Of a DNA stretch of 64,000 bases, positions 43,706-55,798 are shown piece by piece. Origin of the DNA: Lantana camara. Taxonomy: Eukaryota > Streptophyta > Magnoliopsida > Lamiales > Verbenaceae. A program made the position numbers and the translations under genes. The DNA is taken from contig CM074859.1 in the NCBI GenBank assembly GCA_037501455.1, positions 22,201,001 to 22,265,000 on the forward strand, in the 5' to 3' direction. Below the pieces are notes generated by a model. That model did not search any database and had not been told where the DNA came from. It saw nothing but the letters and a program-made list of their open reading frames with translations. Each line of letters starts with the position of its first letter. Position 1 is the stretch's first letter.

Positions 43706-44443
43706 GCCTCGCATACCGATACAGGCTCAAGCAGTGGCGGACCTATTAGTGGAGCGCTTCAACCTGGATACTGCCCCTTCGGTGGAAGAGGGGCTATGGC
43801 TTCTGCACACAGATGGCTCCTCGACCTCACAAGGGAGAGGAGCCAGGGTGACCCTTATAGGGCTGAAGTCGACTATGCCATCAAACTGGCGTTCCAGGTC
43901 ACCAACAACGAGGCAGAATATGAGGCTCTAATCCAAGGGCTTAGAATAGCCCTTCAGAATGGCGCCGCTCGGATCACTGCATACGTTGATTCCCAGTTGA
44001 TTGTGAGTCAGATCGATGGCACTTATGAGGCTCGAGAAGCCACTATGGTGCAGTACCTGGCGTGCGCTAAGGAAATGATCTCCAAATTCAAAGAATTCTA
44101 TCTGTTGCAGGTCCCAAGAGCGGAAAACGAGTGTGCGGACACTCTTTCCAAATTTGCATCCGCTCTGGAAGGGTCCTGCGAGCGTTCAGTCATATTCTTT
44201 AGAATGGAGAAGCCACTGATTCGTGAGGTGGGACCCTCGGGTGAAGTGAGCATGATTGATCCCTCCGATCCTTATTGGCTTGACGACATCATTAAATTTC
44301 TGAGGGACGGAACTTGCTCAAGCGACAGAGTGGAAACGCAGAAGGTTAGGAGTAAGGCCCCTCGCTTCTCTCTTGACAGCGACGGGCGATTATTCAAGCG
44401 GTCTTTTCAAGGTCCACCATTAAGGTGCTTAAGACCCTCGTAA
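43626..44443 (+). pseudogene. Gypsy A second RNase H-like domain (aRNH type)
   Basis: After the classical RNase H, in two overlapping frames (43629-43931, 43796-44443), comes a second RNase H fold. It shows LLHTDGSS (about 43799), NNEAEYEALIQGLRIA, VDSQLIVSQIDGTYEA and a late acidic segment ENECADTLSKFAS: the D-E-D-D pattern of an archaeal-like RNase H. A second RNase H downstream of the first is a known mark of Tat-lineage plant Gypsy elements. The frame break near 43870 splits the domain, so it is not expected to work. Confidence 0.83.
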
Positions 44444-45504
44444 GCCAAGGAAGTGTTAGAGCATGTGCACAGTTAGAGTTGTGGAAATCACTCTGGCGGT
44501 CGAATTTTGGCTAAGAAAGTATGAAGGAGTGGGTTCTACTGGCCCTCGCTACTGCAGGATGCCATCAGCTACTCCAGGAAATGTCCCAAGTGCCAGTTTC
44601 ATTCCAACACCCCTCAGTTGCCGGCAGCCCAAATGATTCCTATTGACGTATCATGGCCCTTCGACCAGTGGGGCATCGATATAGTGGGACCCCTTCCAAT
44701 GGCGGTCGGACAAAAGAAATTTGTAATCCTCGCTGTGGACTATTTCACCAAATTGGCCAAAGCTGAAGCGGAAGCAAAGATAACGTTCAAAGTCGTGAGG
44801 GACTTCATTTGGAAGAACATCATATGCAGATATGGCATCCCGAGGGTCCTCATATCAGATAATGGTTCCCAATCCATCGCCGTTGACACACGAGAGTGGT
44901 GCTACGAACTGGGGGATTGAACAATGCTTCACTTCCATGGGCCACCCTCAGGCCAACGGTCAAGCTGAGGTGACCAATCGAACCATACTTCAACATCAAA
45001 ACAATGCTCGAAAGTAAGAAGGGGGAATGGGCTGAGGAACTTCAAGGAGCACTCTGGGCGTATCGTACTACCCCACTAGCGGCAACAGGGGAGACCCCCT
45101 ACTCCCTCGTGTATGGTTCCGAGGCTATGATACCTGCGGAAATTGCACAAGAATCTGCACGCGTTGCCTATTTCGAGCCTGCAACTAACGAGGCTAACCG
45201 GACGTTTGAATTGGATTTATTAGACGAAAGGAGAAACGCTGCTTGGGCTCGTATTCACAAGTATAAGGCGATCGTAGCCCACCAGTATACCAAACGCGTC
45301 AAAGAAAGAACTTTCCAGGTAGGGCACTTGGTCCTCAAAAAAGTTGAAGTCTCCAAACATGTGGGCAAGTTGGACCCCAATTGGGAAGGCCCCTTCAAAG
45401 TCATCCAGGTACGAGCGAACAACACCTGTCTGCTAGAGACTTTGCAAGGGGAGCATCTCCCTAGACCGTGGAACGCATGTAACCTTAGAAGGTTCTACGT
45501 GTAA
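44444..45504 (+). pseudogene. Gypsy A integrase
   Basis: A degraded HHCC zinc region (about 44480-44620, ending CPKCQFHSN) precedes the rve core. The core shows WGIDIVGPLP (about 44670), ILAVDYFTKLAKAEA, VLISDNGSQ (about 44850-44875) and, one frame over, HPQANGQAEVTNRTI. The C-terminal part is open from 45004 to 45504 (WAYRTTPLAATGETPYSLVYGSEAMIP, and WEGPFKVIQVRANNTCLLE), ending with TAA after NLRRFYV. It would insert element cDNA into the chromosome. Frames break at about 44450-44500, 44880 and 45000. No chromodomain is visible, consistent with Tat rather than chromovirus. Confidence 0.88.
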
Positions 45505-46565
45505 ATGTCTACCTTTGTAATTGCACGCTCGCGGAACCTTGTACTTTCTTTTGACAGAAAGCATGACGGTTATTATTTTTAATTGCAAGCATAACAGTAA
45601 GTATTTTACCAATTATTATGTCGTTTACTTGCCTCTTCTCTGATTAATGGTTTGAATTATCAATTGCGTTAAATGCCTACTCCGTGCCAAGCGTCCTCCA
45701 TATCGAGTGGCTTAGTGAACGCGCCGATTAGTTCCAAATCAACGCTATCCCGATATCGAGAATCATCCACCCTGAATATTTGACGCTCATAAGCGTGTAA
45801 ACCTTAAGAAGGAGCGTGTCGAAAAGGTGGGATCTAAATGCTTAGTTTACACCAACTGGATGCTGATCACACCAGCTTGCGCTCGTAAATCCCCGATGAC
45901 CCTCATCCTCTTAGGTAAGAGTACGCTCGTAAATAGCTATCACTAGGCTAATCCTCCCACGGATACCTAAATATGAAGCTAACATTACAGCCACTCTCGC
46001 TTTAATCCCATACTTAGCAAACCCTACGGTTGATTTCTAAGTTCACTCATGCTACTGGAACGCTCAAGTTAAAAGTATCCATCACTTATTTAAGGCTAAT
46101 ACTTAATTAAATCCTCAGGGGGTTTCTAAGTTCAAATTCGAGCCTCACTGAGAATATAGTCGGGGTACCCTTATAAGGAACACCCTCGTGCCCGTATATC
46201 CCTCTCTCTCAAATGTTCAAATGTTTCTAAGCCCTAATCTTAAAGTCCGTGATGGAGGACAGCCAGGGTACCCTCAAAAGAAACACCCTCACGCCTAAAC
46301 ACTCCCGTCACAGATATTCAAATACCAATAAAAGACAAGCATACAAGCATCAAACACAGAGAGATAACGGTGCCCAACGTTCAATATTGAGAAATTAAAC
46401 TTCATTGAACACAGAGAGATCGCCAAAAGTAAAGTGGGAAGCTAGTTCAAGAATGCTAGCAGGAGTACAAAATTCAAGTACAGAAATTAAGTGTTCGTAA
46501 CAGAAATGGAATTTAAACAGGAACAAAGTAGAACAAGCAGAATTTTGGAGGGCTCAAAGAAGGCA
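45505..46565. other. Non-coding spacer of Gypsy A after pol
   Basis: About 1 kb without a supportable frame on either strand. Two similar phrases, around 46150-46200 (gtcggggtaccctt...aacaccctcgtgcc) and 46260-46300 (ccagggtaccctca...aacaccctcacgcc), form a diverged direct repeat. It may hold the 3' end of the antisense gene on the reverse strand. Confidence 0.5.
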
Positions 46566-49420
46566 TCACTGGGCTTGACTCTCGGGCTCAGGAGGGGCAG
46601 TTGAGAGAGGAACTGGGGCCAGCACGTTGGCATTGGAAGTTTGAGCATCACCTGGATCCTCGCCGTCTTGAGCGTCGATGGTGATACCATCGTCCTCTAT
46701 CTGAATGGGTTCAGGATCTATGGGATTCGTCGCCATGAACTCCCTTTGGAGCATCGTCACAAGGTCCTGGTACTCAGGTTCCGCCAGGCTCTCCGAGGGG
46801 TCCTCATTGCGGACAATGGGCTCCAAGTTCTCGTCTAAATCCATACGCAGATGCTCATCAGTCCGCGCGCTCTCAGGAGCCATTCCCAACTTCACCATCT
46901 GCCCAATCGCCTTATAGAAGAATAGCCGAGCGTTATCAAAGTAATTAAGGTTGGCGGCGAAAGCGAAGGCCTTAGAGCGCAAAAACTTCATCACCGCATC
47001 CCATGCCACCCTTGATTCTAAGCCGGCCACCTTCTCTTATAGTTCGGCGAGGGTCTTTTTGGTTATCTCGTTTTGGCGAGTGCTCTCGGCTAATTGCTTA
47101 CCTAGCTCCCCATTGTAACGCCTCAGCTGGTCGCGCTCCTCCTTAAGCTTCTTGTGACGATCGTCGAGGACCAGATATGCGTCATCAGACTTCTTCAAGT
47201 CCTCCTTCAGCTTGTCCTTCTCAAGGTTAGCGGCAGAAAGTTGAGCGCTGACGGCATTATAATCCTCCTGCAGCTGGCCGGGGTCAGAGATGCGCAACAA
47301 CTTCTTGTATTTGGCCTTGTGCTCAGAGTAGGCCTGCGCTCAACCCTGCAAGTTCTTCAGCCTTGGGACCACCTCCTAAAAAGCCAAAAACGAGGGTCAC
47401 TGTCAGAAATAAAGGGGAAAAATTCAGGATTTCACTAAAGTATCTAAAGACTTACCATCAGGAGAGCGTGGCAAGCATCATCCGCAACCCGAGGGGCGTC
47501 ATGCTCGTTCAGCTTGTCATGATCGCCAGAAAATTGAAGCTTCCCAACGATCTCCACCACTAGGTTGATGGTGGTCGTGCTCTTTTTCAGAAGGATTGGA
47601 CCGTCCGCTCGTTGGCGCTTGTACCGAGCGTCCCCACGGTAGCCTATCTTTCAAAAACCCTCGTCCTCCGATGAGGAGGTATCACTGCCTTCGCCACGGT
47701 GACCCACGATCACCTCCTTCCCTTTCCCAAATATGGGGATGGAGTTCGGCAGCCTCTTTCTTTCCCCTGACGGTCAACCCTTATTGCATCATAGAAACGG
47801 CCTAACTCTCTCAAGCGGTTGCGGGAGTTAATGGAACTAAGTGCAACTGGCCATTCGGGAGCGGCCGGAGGAGGAGTGGCACCTCGAGCGCCATCTACAG
47901 TTAAATCCTCGATCGGGCAGACGATCGGAACCTCATTGCCGGCACCACTGCGAGCGCCTCTGCCACCGTCGCCTCGTCCAGACCTTCGGCGAGGTCCCCT
48001 TTCCCTTGGAACGTTCGAGGGTTGGGCCTGCTGCTGTTGTTGTTGTTGCGGGTTAGCGCCCGCCCTTTGAGTACGCATCATCGCGGCAACACTCTCAGCG
48101 TCAAAACAAAAGGTTGAGTATCTGAACGTCTGCAAAACAAAAAGCACAAGCGTCAAAAGGTTGCTATTTGGACAGTAACTATAAAAACATTGCAATCTAG
48201 ACAAGTTAGTAGTGCTATCCTAAGGGTTAGAAGAGTTAGTTCCTAGAGTCTGACCGTCGAGGGCCATGATGTCAGCGGGAGGATTGAGTATCATTTCTTG
48301 AGGGTTGGAGAGCCCATATCGAGACAGTATCCCCTCGTTCTTCATCAAATCCTTGGCCTTAATCCATTTTTTCTCGTTTTTCATCACGAGGGCCAAACTT
48401 TTCACCCAATGCTCAAAGGGCTTGTTTGCGGATCTATCCCTAACCAAAGGGCCATTTTCATGCACTATCCACCCTCGGTGAGCTCCAAAAATTCCCCCGG
48501 GCGTCCCCACAAAGAAATATTTCTCCTTCCAGTTTTCACCATATAACGTCGAGGGCGAATCAATCATTTTCAGCCCGGACTTGGCTTGGGCTAGTAGAAC
48601 CCATCGGTCAGAGACGAGCGCGGAGAGCGGGCCACTTGGATTAAGCTGTTGAAGTTGGCTATTGAGGGTTCGTGGCCCGTAGCCCTCATCAAGATCACAA
48701 ATGTGTTTATTAGGGCAATACCATTTGGGAGAATTTGAGAGGGGCTCAGAACTAAGTAGTTGTAGATGTTGGCAACAACGGTCGGAATAGGAAATCTCAG
48801 GCCCCCAGCCAAGACCGCATCTAGGTAGACGGTCATCATCCGCGGAGGCGGTCGGTTAGCCCTCTCTCCCTCCACCGGAAGGCGAATTGGGAACACCGCT
48901 TCATCCCAATAAACCTTGGTCTTCATATTCGCCAAATCTTCGAGCGTCAAAATGCTCTCAATTTCATCAGGCGATCTATCTGTTTGATGAGGATTATTTT
49001 GCCTCACCCGCATCGCAGGCTCCTTCCCTTTCCTTTGGCGTTTTCGGAGAGGCTCACCCTCGACCCGACACTCGGAAGGCCCTGCACCGCCCTCGGGAGC
49101 TGTAATCGCTATTGTTATCTGGTGATCCTACGGCCTCACGACACTGTTCAATACGGGGAGGGCCCTTTCCCCCTGTCTTTGCATCTCCATCACCAAGTCC
49201 ATCTCCTCAAATAAATGATCCACCCCCTGGGGATCACTCTCATTCATTCCTCGAACTGCAGCGTTCAACTCTTCATCCCCCAGCCTCTACCGGAGCCCTT
49301 GCTACTGGGATGGCCATGGGGATTGCATCGCCTGGGGAAGCCCTCGCCAATGGACGGCCATGGGAACATTATCGTGGGGGGAAGAACTCCCAACAGACAT
49401 CTCCTCTAGTTCCCTCACAT
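46566..49420 (-). pseudogene. Antisense gene of Gypsy A ('putative gypsy type transposon'-like)
   Basis: Reverse-strand coding pieces run opposite to gag-pol: 48591-49013 (GGLRFPIPTVVANIYNYLVL, SPSQILPNGIALINTFVIL), 48220-48567 (WKEKYFFVGTPGGIFGAH), 47710-48129 (Gly/Arg and Pro-rich, with a Gln run), 47037-47300 (coiled coil, DKLKEDLKKSDDAYLVLDDR) and 46566-47030 (FLRSKAFAFAANLNYFDNAR). The first resembles the plant family Pfam calls 'putative gypsy type transposon' (PF04195), whose members are found in such antisense frames; the function is unknown. Introns are suggested: donor gtaag at 47455 to acceptor ag at 47376-47377 (80 nt), and an acceptor ttttgcag at 48130-48132. An in-frame TAA at 47037-47039 and another stop near 47340 break it. 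The 5' part is displaced by solo LTRs F and G. Confidence 0.6.
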
Positions 49421-51376
49421 TGTTAGGAATAGTGCCCTAGAAAGCCGATTGTATATCCGCTTTGTGCTTTTCCTTATTGTAATCACAGACAATCTTTGAA
49501 TAAAATAACGAATTGAGGCAACACTTCTTTATATGCTCTTGTTTGGTATGCGTTTACTTTAGCTGTGCATGTATGAGAATTCCCCTAATCCTGATGACTT
49601 TAGGACTCTACCATTTAGGTGAAATGGTTCATGAAACGAGCCCTATATCACATAAGTCATGATTAGTAAAATACTCCAAGCCGATGAGTCCTACAGACAG
49701 TGGGAGTGTCAACCTGACTCCTCTAAGGCTTGCTTGTGGGATCACGCCCTTAAGAAGGACCACCTTGTTTCATGGAGGTGCAAAGTGTATAGTTGATACG
49801 TGCGTGATACATGAGGGTGCTTACTTTAATAAGTAAGTTCACTGAGGTGCCCCGTGTGAGAACATTCCTAAATGGGAAAGTAAGTTTCTATTTCAGGAAA
49901 TGGAAACTTCCAGATTAGGAAATATCTCACGAGTCATTGATGTGATTAATTGATCCTTAGACTTGAGGTTCCTTGTCACTTTATGAGTTAACTCTGTAGT
50001 CTTAGGTATAAGCTTTAAAGGGTATCGCCTTAGACAGCTGATTCAAGGCTTATGCTAGGGCTGCACAAGTGACTCATGAAAGTGAATGAGAATCAAGAAA
50101 GGACCTACACTTGCATTTGCAAGGTGATCTCTTATTGTGTAAGTCATTCATATGCCATATGGAGTCCTTGGCCAAGGCAGTAGATCAAGACATCAAGAAA
50201 AGGGTTTCTTGGATTGAGATCAAATGGATATGAAATGCACTTAGCTTTAAGACCGGATTATTAGGGTTCTGATTATTCCCTTGCCCTAGATCTTGGTTGA
50301 GAGATAGTAAGTAGGAGGATTGTATCTCACATGAATCAATGACTTAAAGGTTCTGTCGAATCCGAACATTCCAATTCAGCTAGGGGTTAAACACCTGTTG
50401 CTAGACTATGGTCGTTTAATCTGTGGACTGATTAATTAATTAGTGAATTAATTAATTGGGGTCACTGCTAATTGAATTGAGAACCTAGAGGGTCACACAC
50501 AACAACTTGGTTACATGAGTTGAGGCTTGAAAATGATTAAACGAGTTAATCGGGCCAAGAGGGTTCCACACGTGTGAAGTCACACGTGTGGCTCACGTGA
50601 GTGACACGTGTCACTGTGACACGTGTCACACACGTGTGTTTATATATATATATATTATATATATATATTAAATAATTAATTAGTTAATTATTTAATAGAC
50701 TTTGGTTTAATTTTGAATTAAAAAGAAAGTCTAATTTTGGAGAAAATAATCTAGTTAATTAATTACGAATTAATTAATCAGATAAAAATAAGTTATTTAT
50801 TTTATAATAAATAAAGTATAAAATTATCCAAAAATAGTTTGGATATTTTTAGCTCTCTTAAAAGTTGACTTGAATTAGAATTCAAAGTCAAAGTTGGAAA
50901 ATACTTGATCATCAAGTAATAGGAGAGAGAGGGACCAAATCCTTTGTCCATTAGGACTAGGTTCGGCCGCCCCTCCCCTTTTCTATATATAGGGGAGCTC
51001 ATGCTCCCCTTTAGAGCTAATCGACAATTCTTGGTTCATGTGTTGAACACCTTCCTTTCTCCAAGATTAAATTAAACCCTAGGTTAAGCCTAAACACTAA
51101 CTAGAGAACTAGCATCCTTACTAGTTAGATTGTGATCAAGTTGGTGGACTTTCTCTAGAGACTTCAAGTTAGAAGTTTGAAGATTCGAGCTTTACCAAGG
51201 AGAGGGGATCAAGCCGCGAGAAGAGCGTTCTTGGGTGGCTTGAAACGCTTCAAGAAAGAATAAAAGAAAAGTAAGTTTTCTATCTTTACGAATTTGGTTA
51301 CACGATTGCGAGTCCTAGATCCTTTTGTTGGGAAAATTTTTAAATTCCGCTGCTTTCTGATTCGTGTTTTCCAACA
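49421..51376 (+). mobile_element. Solo LTR F of the K/B/C Copia family
   Basis: A complete 1,956-bp LTR (TGTTAGGAATAG...TTCCAACA) with no internal sequence, flanked by the perfect duplication cacat (49416-49420, 51377-51381). It arose by recombination between the LTRs of a full element. It carries six G-boxes (50568-50638), TATA and a palindrome with one changed base (50992-51009). It splits the antisense gene of A. Confidence 0.96.
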
Positions 51377-51523
51377 CACATAACCCTCTTCAACGTTGTC
51401 CGCCATGGCTGTTCTTCTGTTCTTAAAGAGGAAGCTTTTCACAAAGTTCAGTGAGGAAGAAGGATTCCGGGATGGATTCAATGGAAGAAAAGGGTTCCTC
51501 ACTGGAAAATGTCGCTCAAACAC
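51377..51523 (-). pseudogene. 5' coding piece of the Gypsy A antisense gene
   Basis: The reverse-strand frame beginning with ATG at 51523 (MFERHFPVRNPFLPLNP...) stays open to the edge of solo LTR F, a little under 50 codons of A sequence. A second ATG (MADNVEEGY) lies near the edge. It is probably the first coding part of the gene continued at 49420 and below. No domain is recognisable. Confidence 0.45.
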
Positions 51524-51565
51524 AACCTAAATCTAAAGTTAGTACAAGAAATCAGAGGTTACGAG

Positions 51566-54499
51566 TGTGACGCCCCGTCCGATAATCATACAGGTATGCG
51601 TCACGAGAGAGTTTACCTTATGCACTTATGTGATTTAATTTTCTTTTTATGTGTTTAATTCCAACTTTGATTGAAAATGTGACTTAATTGACTAAAACCC
51701 AAAATGGTAGAATATGAATTCTTGCATGACAACTTGAGAATGGAACTTGGATGAATTTAAATTAATTATTGGAGTTGGATTTAAATAGGGCTTGGACCTA
51801 TTTGTGTGTTTTGGGCCTAACTTAAGTTAGGTGAGTTTGGGTAATTCGGAACCAATATGAGCTCGGGAATTCGAATTCGAATTTCGACACCACCATTGGA
51901 CTTGATTCGGTGATTCGGGTCCAACGGAGTTTACTTTATATTTTTCGGAAACCGTTTAGAAATTAAACCCTTTTACTTTGACTTATTGGGCCGAAAGTCA
52001 TTTATTTGAGCCCAAATCCTATTAAAGCTTTTAGCCTCATATTATATCTTGGAAACCCTAACCTTGACCTAAAATTATTAGCCACCATACAAATAGCTTT
52101 GTCCCTTTTCATTTCATTTCAAACCATACAAGCTAGTCTCAAAGAGGATCATGGAGAAACTTCAAGAGAAGATCAAGACTTGAACCATCTTTCATTCTAA
52201 GAGCTCATATTCATTGATTCCTCATTCCTTCACAAGACAAGGTAGGCTTTGGATCTCTTTTGATGAGTATTTCATTTTTATTCTTGAATAGGAACATGAA
52301 ATTGTTAGCATGAACTTGAATGATGAGATCTTGAATTCCTTGAGCAAGCTTTGATGATTTGAATGCTCCTTATGTGTCTTAGTTGCTGAAAATTCGTGTA
52401 TGGAGGACTAGGGATTCATATCTTCATGTTTAAGCTTGAAATTCATGAAAATGGGTGTTTGAGATTTTGGGCAAAACCTTCCTAAACTTGAATTAATTGA
52501 TGATTTGATGCTAAGCATGATTTATATGATGTTATACCTGAATTTCGTGTTTTATGGTGGATTTGGTGTTGGTTTGATGATTTTTGGTGTTCCCCTTCTT
52601 CTTCCCAAAACTGTCAAGTTTCTGCTCCAGATCTATGGCCGGAACGGCCGTTCCCGTTTGTGCTTTAAGCCCGGAACGGCCCTTCCGGGCTAGGGTTGGA
52701 GTTTTGGCGGCCGAACATGGGAACGACCGTTCCCATATGTGCTTGGACTGGGAACGGCCGTTCCCAGTCTCGCTAGGCCTTGGCTTGGGAAGGCCCGTTC
52801 CCATATGTTGTGCATGGGAATGGCCGTTCCCATGCATCTGTGACCCTTTTTACTTGTTTTTTCATGCGTGTTTGATTCGTTTGAGTTGTTACTTGACTTA
52901 TATGATCCGATATGACTTGGAATGCATCTCTGAACCTTAATACTTTATTACTTGCGTGATTTACTTGAATAATTGAATTGTCCTATGTGACCAACTTGAT
53001 AAGCATCATTCCTTTTCGCATGTTATTCATACTTGGTACGCCGTACGTCTTACTTGGTTCATGTAGAGTCTAAGTTTGGGCTTCTATATGTTTTGTCATA
53101 GAGTTTGGTGGTTACGGTGAGCCCGAGGTTTAGAGTGTTTGGCCCTTCACACTCTCAGACACTATTACTACGAGGTGAGGTTTAGGATTTTGTATAGTTA
53201 CGCGACCTATGACCTTTACATGCTGATTTCTACCCTTGCATGCGAGTATACCCTACTATAGATACGTATGTGCTGGATATGATATGTTTATGATTTTGCT
53301 TGCGTCCTGCGTGGGTGGAGGTCATGAGGCTTAAAGTTCCATCGCGTAGGAATATCAATATATAAACCAGTTTTTTAGGCATATGTAAGCTATTTTGGAA
53401 AAACAGTTGTGTTCTGATGATGTAGCGTGATTGCCATGAAAGATTGGCATATGATCTATTTTGTTCTATTCTGTTATATTATGTTGTGGATCCTGGGAGC
53501 TGCGGGTAATGGATCCCCTGGGACGGTTAGGGCCGTCGGGGTATTCATCCATTTCGTAGTTCCATTTGAGATATCTTCACGCGACCCGTGCTGTAGGGAA
53601 GGTGTGGTATCTTGAGCCTTCGGCTAAGGCCGGGGAGGACTCTTGTGGGTTCGCTACCCCTCGAGGGTGAGTCTATTTTAGACGGTTTATTATAGATGGT
53701 TAGGGCCAACGCAAGGCTCTTCCATCATTGGAGTAGAGGTTGGATTGATTTTGATTTATGTTATGAGGAGTTGAGGTTGGAAGCGCGTACTCACCGAGCA
53801 GTTGATTATGTTGTTATGGAATTATGAATCGGGATAGAGTCTTTCTGGAAAATGGTTTCTAAACTTATATCTATATCTATTTGGGTTCTTTCGGAATGTT
53901 TTGGTATGCAACACCTATCCCCAGTTCATGAGTCCGTCTTTTCATTCTGTGTTATGCTCTCTATATATATTTATTGTGGGTGTGTGTTAGCCCCCTCACT
54001 CGGTCAAGTTGACTGATCTCTCATTTAAATTTTTAGTTGTAGGTCTGTTGGCGTTTACTAGGCGGGAGTGAGTCCTTTGAGTTGCACTTCGTCGGTCTAG
54101 CCTTTCTAGTTGCATTTGTCTTTCATACACTTTACTTATGTCATGACTTGTAGACTTGAGATTATACTTTACTATTCTGTAGCCCTGTGTGGCATTCGTA
54201 TTCGGTCATGTGTGGCACTTGATGATTATTACGTTATGTTGATCGGATATTCGGGACTAGGTATCTATGCTAGTTGAACCCGTCACTTGTTTGAATGTTG
54301 ATTTAAATGCTTCTGCTATCTTGTTTGAATGTTTAAATTGCTTCCGCACTCTGAGTTTTGTCGAGTTAGATCCGCCTAGCATAGCGTGTGCGTTTATCTC
54401 CCGTTCGCTCTGATTCGGATTCGGGTATGGACTTCCATTTCATGACCGGGTCTGAGTCTTAGTGCGGGGAATGTAGCATCTTCTGTTCGGGGTGTTACA
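51566..54499 (+). mobile_element. Solo LTR G of a Gypsy-like family
   Basis: 2,934 bp starting TGTGACGCCCCG and ending GGGGTGTTACA, flanked by acgag (51561-51565, 54500-54504). No gag or pol lies between the ends and no internal LTR boundary is seen, so it is a solo LTR. Ends and 3' layout (cgcctagc..., cccgttcgct..., gggg/aatgtagc) resemble the LTRs of H, so the two families are related. Six copies of a GGGAACGGCCGTTCCC-type palindrome lie at 52641-52831. Short frames here are not genes. Confidence 0.88.
52641..52831. repeat. Array of six 16-bp palindromes in solo LTR G
   Basis: Palindromes of consensus GGGAACGGCCGTTCCC start at 52641, 52673, 52719, 52750, 52787 and 52816. Some have one or two changes (GAACGACCGTTC, GGAAGGCCCGTTCC). 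Spacing is 29-46 bp with unrelated sequence between, so this is not a simple tandem repeat. Confidence 0.8.
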
Positions 54500-54504
54500 A
54501 CGAG

Positions 54505-54930
54505 GATTTTTACCTAAGATTGGATGAGGTTTGCTGGAAAAGTTACCGGAAATCGCAGAAGTTGCAGAAAAGTTTGAAGCTTGTTCTTGCTATGGAGAAT
54601 TTGAAAGCGTAAAGAGGTACAAAACCTTATAAATCCCTATTTATAGGGGTAAAAGCTGGCATTAATTAGGGTTTGGGATTCAAAATGCAATCATTTCCCG
54701 CCTGGGAAGTCCCCCCACTTTTGGTAACCGCCTCACGTCTCCCGGAGTACACGCGCCCACGTTCCCACTCAGCATTTAATGCGTACATGACTTCATTTAT
54801 GGCAATGTCAGAACGTGTCCGTTACGGAAGACAAGGGGTCACTTATCTTACAGAAGCTTGACCCTCGAATATTCAAAAAATTCAAGGATTGCTTCTCTGA
54901 AATTCTACAATGCGCTCAAGAGCTACTACA
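54505..54930. other. 3' non-coding end of Gypsy A
   Basis: Holds the antisense TATA region and leader, plus about 280 bp of unassigned sequence up to the PPT. Short frames (54673-54861, 54815-55009) show no similarity. Confidence 0.45.
54637..54647 (-). promoter_or_regulatory. Reverse-strand TATA box of the Gypsy A antisense gene
   Basis: On the reverse strand the sequence reads CTATAAATAGG, a strong plant TATA box, about 300 bp inside the 3' LTR and just upstream of the antisense coding pieces. Initiation would fall near 54605-54615, with the leader running toward 54505 before solo LTR G. Use as a promoter is inference. Confidence 0.5.
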
Positions 54931-54947
54931 GAATTTGGGGGGCAAAA
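54931..54947 (+). other. Polypurine tract of Gypsy A
   Basis: gaatttggggggcaaaa directly precedes the 3' LTR start TGATGAG and is the plus-strand primer. Confidence 0.85.
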
Positions 54948-55798
54948 TGATGAGACATAAAATCACGCTCGGATCAGAGCCGTCCACGTGTCGCCATCTA
55001 CTGACTTAGAGCTTAGACGCTCGCATTACAGGGCTTGCGAGTCAACCCGGCCCACTCACTGGTTGACTAAACCAGGCCCATACGCCTCGGTCCACCACCC
55101 GAGCGGGGTTCACCCTGTCAAAACCCGATGCACGTGTTGTGGACCTATAGAATCACCCTTCCCATGGAAACACTTCCTGAGGGCACCTCCTTTCTTACGC
55201 TCGCCTCTTTGACGTTTGAGGGTCATTAGCCAGGGGAAACCCCCTCGTGCATCCCTTCGAGCATCACTTACGCTCGGGTGAGGTCTGCCCCAAGTAGGTC
55301 ATCCGTACGCTTACAGGACAGGTCTTGAGCTTCACAGCGCACGACCCTCGCCAACAACCTCTGACACAGTGGCAGTGCGCACCTCGTACCTGACACGCCG
55401 CCCACTTTTCAGAGCCATCACTCTCATACCGTCACAAGCCGCCACGTGTTAGGACAACACAGGTTTGGGACCACACGGTCAAATTACCTAAACTAACCTC
55501 ATCCCTAACATATATATAAGGGAGAACTCCAGCATTCTCTCGGAAGTCATCTTCTCCCACAAGAATACCCTGCATAAACTGGGCATCTTCCTCTGCATTC
55601 TCTTCTTCCCCAAGCTCCCTGCATTTCACCAAACTCACTGCACCTTCGCTGCGTTTTTCTGGTGTTATCCTAGCTGGAAGAACCCACGCTCATCTGGAAA
55701 CCCTGTTCCTGAGGCTCCGTGTCTGTGATGGTCTTCCCTTCACAAAACAAATCTTAAAGTGTTGGTTGCATCTTAGGAACCCATTTCCTGCACCATCA
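54948..55798 (+). repeat. 3' LTR of Gypsy A
   Basis: 851 bp, same length as 15816-16666, differing at about 38 sites by eye, mostly transitions. TATA at about 55511-55519. It is followed directly by AT-rich MULE-like sequence. Confidence 0.93.

Larger units (their letters stand above)
15816..55798 (+). mobile_element. Gypsy element A (Tat-type), about 40 kb with nested insertions
   Basis: The LTRs are 851 bp (15816-16666 and 54948-55798), starting TGATGAGACAT and ending CACCATCA. The flanks are aataa on the left and aatac on the right, a TSD with one mismatch. The host sequence cataatacaatatac is intact at about 55985-56000 and supports the junction. The + strand order is gag, protease, RT, RNase H, a second RNase H-like domain, integrase. 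A roughly 9-kb 3' region with antisense frames follows. Removing B, D, F and G leaves an element of about 12.5 kb, in range for Tat-lineage elements. LTRs differ at about 38 sites (about 95.5% identity), the oldest pair here. Confidence 0.9.

Noticed and set aside
48984..49426. + strand frames right before solo LTR F
   Set aside because: Opposite to the antisense gene of A, no domain; most likely shadows.
52532..52940. Frames repeating GNGRS/WERPFP-like phrases in solo LTR G
   Set aside because: Direct read-through of the palindrome array; the same occurs in the LTRs of H (57658-58224, 61568-62134).
51566..54499. Complete small retrotransposon rather than a solo LTR
   Set aside because: No internal LTR boundary, PBS, PPT or gag/pol between the ends; ends and length fit one LTR.
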